From UBA10324 sp038326325 (GTDB lineage: Bacteria > Bacteroidota > Bacteroidia > Chitinophagales > UBA10324), in the NCBI GenBank assembly GCA_038326325.1, contig JBBQJW010000003.1:62001-126000 (forward strand): 64,000 nt of DNA, read 5' to 3'. The notes beneath the pieces were generated by a model. That model was not told where the DNA came from. It did no database searches and was given only the letters and a program-made list of their open reading frames with translations. Of this stretch, positions 60,030 to 64,000 are shown piece after piece. The position numbers were made by a program, and so were the translations under genes. Each line of letters starts with the position of its first letter. The first letter of the stretch is position 1.

Positions 60030-61952
60030 TTAAAGTCTTGCAATTTTAAATATATGTGGTCCTGATTCGTCAATAACTTTTATAAAATAAATTCCAGCCT
60101 CTGCTGGGAGTTTTACTTCAGAAATAAAATTCGTATTCAGTTTACTTACTCTGTTAATCAACTTTCCATCATAAGAATAAATTTCATAAGATGCAACTCC
60201 TTTTCCTTTTATGTTTATCAATCCATCATTTGTTGGAGAAGGATAAACTGTAGTTTTGATTGAAGACAAAGGGGAAGAAATTGTAGATGGCAATTCAATA
60301 TTGAGCAATTCACCGCTCGCACAAAGCACAGGATTTTTATCAGCGGCCTGATACATATTTTTAAAAGTATCAATGAGTGGGGTGTTGTAAGAAAACATTT
60401 CAGACAGCCATCCCGGTGGAACTGATTGATAAAAAATTTTCGCATACACATTCACTATTCCTGAATAACCATTTGATGGAATATGAAAATGAATAATATC
60501 TTTTCCGTTACCCTCAATGCCGGAAGAATTTTTGTTAAAGTCAGGATCCGCTAAAGCGAGGTTGTCAATTTTTGTAGTGTCATAAGTATAATGTGTTGTT
60601 GTAAATCCATTCGGAACAAGCCGGTTGTCTTTCAGGATATCAGCAGCGCGTTCAAGCACTGTGGTTTTATTATTATTTACATCACCCATCACCATTTCAT
60701 AAATCTGTGTTTGCGCCTGCATCTTTATAATGTTATGATGCGGTTCATAGGGAGCACCAATATTATTTACTTCATAATTGCTTCCGAAAATTCCGGACCG
60801 GAAAAGTGTATCACCGTTATCTTTTAAAACAATAAACTGAACAACAGCCCGACGCGATGGATAACCGGATGGAAATTTATGCCCGGTTTTATCGGTGAGT
60901 GTTACACTGAAATAAGAAGTATCTGAATTTAAACTATCCTGATTTAGGGCAAGTGTAACAGATTGCTGCATAAGATTATTTCCTGTGTAAAGAATAGTTG
61001 AATCGAAATACGAATCTGGAATATTAATACCTAGCGAAGATTTATTGGCCTTAATCAACTTCAACATAAACTCATTTGCCCCTGCAAACTGATGAAGATT
61101 AAAAGGCGAGCGACCTTGCAATGAAAGAATCTGGTTCGCAATTACAACCTGATCTTCCAACTGAGGCATGTGGCAAGTTTGACAATAAATTTGCTGCGAT
61201 GGAAAACTTGAATTCAAATACTCGTGATAAGTTGCCTGCTCAACAAAAGTTCCTCCGGTAAGATTACCGCTCAGGTCAGCCGTATGAATAATCAAAGTAT
61301 GACAAGCTGAACAAACAGGTGATTTCGACATGTGATCGCTGTAAGTGGGAGTGAAGCCAGCATACAATTGCATTGGACCAGCAAGAGGATTTATAAAAGG
61401 CCCAAAAATTTTTCGTGTAGTATCGTAAGGAATATCCCCCGAAAATCTTGAACCCAAACCATTTGTTCCTATCGTGTGACATGATGTGCATGAAACTCCT
61501 TCAAGCCCAAGTGTATCAGCAAATAAATCATTGAGAGTGTATGACGAAGCACCGTGATATAATGCAGTAAAGGCACCCATTGGTGCATGACAGTCTAAAC
61601 ATTTACTTTGTAATGCATTTGCATGACCGGGATCAACAGTTATTTCGTGGCTGACTTTTGCATGAAAGAATGGATCTCTTCCTGCAAGAGCCATCATTGA
61701 TGTTCGCCAGTCGTCATACACATTTACATCGTTCCCGTTTGCATCAAGATTGGAAAGGTGAGTTGAATCGTAACCATGACAATCGTTACATAAAATTGCT
61801 CCGATAAAATATTCGCCTGAGTCAATTGGGTTTCTGTTATGTGTAAATTCTAAGTGTTCATATGGTGAATTCTGATTGGCATTTAAAAAAGAAGCCGCTG
61901 CAATTAATATAACGACCGAGCAAAGTATAAATGTGTGTTTAGATTTGATCAT
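60030..61952 (-). CDS. multihaem c-type cytochrome with T9SS sorting domain
   Basis: This 640-residue exported protein has an N-terminal signal (about 1-25). Five CxxCH haem-attachment motifs lie in the N-terminal 280 residues: CNDCH, CLDCH, CTSCH, CSACH and CQTCH, with further His residues available as axial ligands. The C-terminal half (about 330-540) is beta-rich, and the last 80 or so residues form a T9SS-type sorting domain (TVYPSPTNDGLINI, AGIYFIKVIDESGPH). This predicts an electron-carrying or oxidoreductase protein displayed at the outer surface. No cytochrome-biogenesis genes are in the window. Substrate and partner are unknown. Confidence 0.87.
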   Translation of the reverse strand: MIKSKHTFILCSVVILIAAASFLNANQNSPYEHLEFTHNRNPIDSGEYFIGAILCNDCHGYDSTHLSNLDANGNDVNVYDDWRTSMMALAGRDPFFHAKVSHEITVDPGHANALQSKCLDCHAPMGAFTALYHGASSYTLNDLFADTLGLEGVSCTSCHTIGTNGLGSRFSGDIPYDTTRKIFGPFINPLAGPMQLYAGFTPTYSDHMSKSPVCSACHTLIIHTADLSGNLTGGTFVEQATYHEYLNSSFPSQQIYCQTCHMPQLEDQVVIANQILSLQGRSPFNLHQFAGANEFMLKLIKANKSSLGINIPDSYFDSTILYTGNNLMQQSVTLALNQDSLNSDTSYFSVTLTDKTGHKFPSGYPSRRAVVQFIVLKDNGDTLFRSGIFGSNYEVNNIGAPYEPHHNIIKMQAQTQIYEMVMGDVNNNKTTVLERAADILKDNRLVPNGFTTTHYTYDTTKIDNLALADPDFNKNSSGIEGNGKDIIHFHIPSNGYSGIVNVYAKIFYQSVPPGWLSEMFSYNTPLIDTFKNMYQAADKNPVLCASGELLNIELPSTISSPLSSIKTTVYPSPTNDGLINIKGKGVASYEIYSYDGKLINRVSKLNTNFISEVKLPAEAGIYFIKVIDESGPHIFKIARL

Positions 61953-61969
61953 CAGGTAAAGTCTTACTT

Positions 61970-61977
61970 CAAATGTA
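61970..61977 (-). promoter_or_regulatory. candidate -7 element of cytochrome gene
   Basis: On the minus strand TACATTTG fits TAnnTTTG, 17 bp upstream of the cytochrome start codon. The upstream half of the promoter is weak. Confidence 0.45.
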
Positions 61978-62025
61978 ATTGCAAAATCAATTCGATATAA
62001 AAATTCTCAGATTAATTTTTAAAAC

Positions 62026-62049
62026 AAAAAAGGCATAGGTAACGATGCC
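62026..62049 (-). terminator. terminator of a vanished minus-strand gene
   Basis: On the minus strand GGCAT/ATGCC with an 8-nt loop is followed by TTTTTT, 22 bp after the stop of the sorting-domain fragment at 62072. It is an intact terminator left behind by a deleted gene. Confidence 0.65.
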
Positions 62050-62071
62050 ATTATGTGAGGTAGCTTTCTTC

Positions 62072-62160
62072 TTAATTTTTAATAAATTTCTGTGAAGTAA
62101 TAACGCGATATTTATCTGAAACGCGAATTATAAAAATTCGATTATCCAAAATATTTTCAT
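62072..62160 (-). pseudogene. orphan T9SS sorting-domain tail
   Basis: About 29 codons on the minus strand read LDNRIFIIRVSDKYRVIT then SQKFIKN*, the typical last strands of a T9SS sorting domain (...GIYIVRVSD...QKFIKN). A stop closes the frame a few codons upstream, so only the tail survives. The rest of the 61953-62302 gap holds no gene. Confidence 0.55.
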
Positions 62161-62302
62161 TTTGTTTTTTTTATTTTAGTAAATAAAAATCTTCAATGCA
62201 GTTAATGTATGCTTTTTTTTAATGAAGGGTTTGTGAATTCGTTCAGGTTTTAAATCAGCAATTCTTTTTGCTTCAATCAGTCGTTCTATCTTTACCGCGT
62301 AA

Positions 62303-63751
62303 ATGAAAATTTTCACTATAAAAGAATTTCCGGGTATCAATTTCTCTAAAGAGGAAAATGAAATTATTATTAAAGTAGCCCGTGCAGCTCAGGAGTTAAA
62401 AGTGTCCGCATTTTTAATTGGCGGTTATGTGCGCGATAAAATTTTATCTCGCAATTGTAAGGACATGGATTTTATGTGCGTTGGAAATGGAATTGAATTC
62501 GCTGAGCAGACAGCAACTTATTTTAAATCGAAACCTGCTGTAAATGTTTTTAAACATTTTGGCACTGCACAGTTTCGATTTCAGGATATTGATGTGGAAT
62601 TTGTTGGTGCACGAAAAGAATCGTATTCTGAGAACTCACGCAATCCCGCTGTAGAATCAGGAACACTGGAAGATGATTTATCTCGACGGGATTTTACGAT
62701 TAACACACTTGCCTTTGAATTATTGAATGAAGAAGAAGGAAGATTGGTGGATAGATTTTCGGGATTGAAAGATTTGGCGGCAGGAATTATTAAAACTCCT
62801 CTTGACCCGAATATAACTTTCAGCGACGACCCGCTCCGAATGATGCGCGCAATTCGTTTCGCTTCACAATTGCAATTCCAGATTGAAGAAAAAACATTGC
62901 AGGCGATATGCGATAATCGTGAGCGGATAAAAATTATTACTGCCGAGCGAATCACCGATGAGTTCAATAAAATTCTGTTATCGCTAAAGCCATCTGTTGG
63001 TTTAGACCTGCTTTATAAAACCGGACTGTTACAGATCATCTTTCCTGAGTTTGTTGCGCTTGCCGGTACCGAAATGAAGGAAGGAAAAGGACACAAGGAT
63101 AATTTTTATCACACATTGCAAGTGCTCGATAATGTTTGTGCGAAGAGCGATAACCTGTGGTTGCGTTGGGCAGCAGTGTTACATGACATTGCAAAACCTG
63201 TTACCAAAAGATTTGAAGCGGGAACCGGTTGGACTTTTCATGGACACGATGCCGTTGGCGCTCGAATGGTTTCAAAACTTTTTCGTCGTTTTAAACTTCC
63301 GCAAAATGAGAAGATGAAATTTGTCGAGAAGCTTGTGCTGTTACACCTGCGCCCGATTAGTTTATCGAAAGAGCAGGTGACTGATGCAGCTATTCGGCGA
63401 TTGATGTTTGATGCAGGAGAAGATATTGACGATTTAATGAAACTATGCGAAGCTGACATCACCAGTAAGAATGAAAAAAAAGTAATCCGCTTTTTACGCA
63501 ACTTTCAAATGGTGCGCATAAAAATGAAAGAAGTTGAAGAGAAAGACCATATCCGCAATTTTCAACCGCCTATTGATGGCGCTATAATTATGGAAGTGTT
63601 TGACCTGAAACCCGGCAGAGAGGTGGGCGAAATAAAGGATGCGATTCGTGAAGCAATATTGGATGGCAAACTCTCAAACAAATTTGACGAAGCATATCAA
63701 TTCATGATTGAAGAAGCAAAGAAGTTTAGGTTGACCCCGAAGAAGATTTAG
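62303..63751 (+). CDS. CCA-adding/poly(A) polymerase-type nucleotidyltransferase with HD domain
   Basis: This 482-residue cytosolic enzyme is of the class II tRNA nucleotidyltransferase type. The head carries LIGGYVRDKILSRNCKDMDF with the catalytic DxD (about residues 55-57). The neck has SRRDFTINTLAFEL, LDPNITFSDDPLRMMRAIRF and the RxxRRD-type ERITDEF. An HD hydrolase domain (about 255-400) carries HKDNFYHTLQVLDN and AVLHDIAKPVTK. It matures the 3' CCA end of tRNA; the HD domain suggests added phosphohydrolase activity, as in Bacteroidota homologues. A poly(A) polymerase role cannot be excluded. Confidence 0.92.
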   Translation: MKIFTIKEFPGINFSKEENEIIIKVARAAQELKVSAFLIGGYVRDKILSRNCKDMDFMCVGNGIEFAEQTATYFKSKPAVNVFKHFGTAQFRFQDIDVEFVGARKESYSENSRNPAVESGTLEDDLSRRDFTINTLAFELLNEEEGRLVDRFSGLKDLAAGIIKTPLDPNITFSDDPLRMMRAIRFASQLQFQIEEKTLQAICDNRERIKIITAERITDEFNKILLSLKPSVGLDLLYKTGLLQIIFPEFVALAGTEMKEGKGHKDNFYHTLQVLDNVCAKSDNLWLRWAAVLHDIAKPVTKRFEAGTGWTFHGHDAVGARMVSKLFRRFKLPQNEKMKFVEKLVLLHLRPISLSKEQVTDAAIRRLMFDAGEDIDDLMKLCEADITSKNEKKVIRFLRNFQMVRIKMKEVEEKDHIRNFQPPIDGAIIMEVFDLKPGREVGEIKDAIREAILDGKLSNKFDEAYQFMIEEAKKFRLTPKKI

Positions 63752-63814
63752 GGATTGAATGATTGTTTACTGAAAATTATTTTTGAGTTACATTGTGTCA
63801 TCAACAATCAAAAC

Positions 63815-64000
63815 ATGAAAAAAATATTCCTCTTCTCATTACTGATAGTGATTGGATGTAAAAGTTTTTGTCAGTCAGCAGAAAATCAGAAAACCATTTT
63901 CATTAATGATGTTCGCAAAAAAGGATTGATGCCATACGATACTATTACAAAAGGATATTTAACTGGTGATGTTGCAATCATCTGGGGCAGACAACTTGAT
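63815..64000 (+). CDS. exported protein, N-terminal part (runs off window)
   Basis: The frame from ATG at 63815 is open to the end of the window (62 codons). It starts with a signal sequence MKKIFLFSLLIVIGCKSFCQ, which offers a possible lipoprotein cysteine (VIGC) or cleavage after FCQ, and continues TIFINDVRKKGLMPYDTIT. The length and function are unknown. Confidence 0.6.
   Translation, partial: MKKIFLFSLLIVIGCKSFCQSAENQKTIFINDVRKKGLMPYDTITKGYLTGDVAIIWGRQLD

Larger units (their letters stand above)
30..63355. repeat. dispersed octamer TGTAACAG / CTGTTACA, 74 copies by hand count
   Basis: Starts of TGTAACAG on plus (42): 30, 1857, 2902, 3603, 8056, 9258, 10707, 14038, 19624, 22013, 22175, 22391, 22677, 23362, 24576, 25671, 31079, 33089, 35816, 36401, 41617, 43654, 46729, 47582, 49468, 51139, 51394, 53040, 53157, 53697, 53790, 53988, 54640, 55055, 55513, 55736, 55880, 56399, 57150, 57795, 59361, 60954. 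Starts of CTGTTACA (32): 714, 3154, 3385, 6137, 6350, 8264, 9896, 12051, 13065, 13707, 14145, 25220, 27681, 27896, 28410, 31765, 34125, 35293, 39910, 43916, 44700, 46257, 52715, 52808, 52943, 53063, 53480, 54429, 58094, 59814, 63026, 63348. TT often follows (TGTAACAGTT). A few copies may be missed. Confidence 0.88.

Noticed and set aside
1..64000. tRNA or rRNA genes
   Set aside because: I looked through the gaps for T-loop-like GTTCGAATC strings and rRNA-like conserved blocks and saw none; a covariance-model scan would be decisive.

Overview
The window looks like chromosome of an AT-rich Bacteroidota, probably of a Chitinophagales/Sphingobacteriales-like lineage. This rests on a short 288-residue primary sigma factor, a Bacteroidota-type promoter (TTTG-N19-TAnnTTTG) upstream of rpoC, DUF3467 directly after rpoC, a DUF3822-rsmD-coaD cluster, ParE/ParC-type topoisomerase IV, and at least eight secreted proteins ending in type IX secretion (T9SS) C-terminal sorting domains. 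I saw no rRNA, tRNA or CRISPR array.

Layout. 1-14.9 kb: hutI (partial), aroC, a T9SS cargo protein, DUF3822-rsmD-coaD, a thioredoxin-like protein, ubiX, an AI-2E-type exporter, a YtxH/holin-X membrane operon, a cluster of three small secreted proteins, an amino-acid permease, a sterol-desaturase-family hydroxylase, a secreted glutathione peroxidase and an acyl-CoA carboxylase beta subunit. 14.9-16.2 kb: a non-coding stretch with nested IS4-type and IS110-type transposase remnants, bounded on the rpoC side by a near-perfect Bacteroidota promoter. 16.2-26.1 kb: rpoC (with no rpoB beside it), DUF3467, a long adhesin-like protein, an ArsC-like protein, a Cdd1-type HhH protein and a PafA-type alkaline phosphatase. 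26.3-36.9 kb: parE and parC, split by a roughly 6 kb accessory island that holds a truncated vsr, a DUF559 nuclease, an HNH nuclease, an unknown gene, a frameshifted lipoprotein and an S74-chaperone surface protein. 36.9-43.7 kb: rimM, rpsP, ffh, a periplasmic protein, the primary sigma factor and lon. 43.8-64 kb: large T9SS cargo proteins (phosphoesterase, CAP/OmpA-like, SprB-repeat, FG-GAP/UnbV, multihaem cytochrome), a YwqK/membrane-protein operon, DUF421, ppk1, a CCA-adding-type nucleotidyltransferase and a partial secreted protein.

The strongest unexplained signal is not a gene. The octamer TGTAACAG (reverse complement CTGTTACA) occurs 74 times by my hand count, about once per 865 bp, in both orientations, in all three codon phases and in intergenic DNA. 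Base composition predicts about two to three copies. It behaves like a genome-wide DNA word (uptake sequence, Chi-like site, or binding site of a chromosome-organising protein), and I know of no described motif that matches it. Other notable points are the separation of rpoC from rpoB at an IS graveyard, the island between parE and parC with a decaying mismatch-repair/restriction locus, and T9SS sorting domains fused to a glutathione peroxidase, a five-haem cytochrome and a self-cleaving chaperone.
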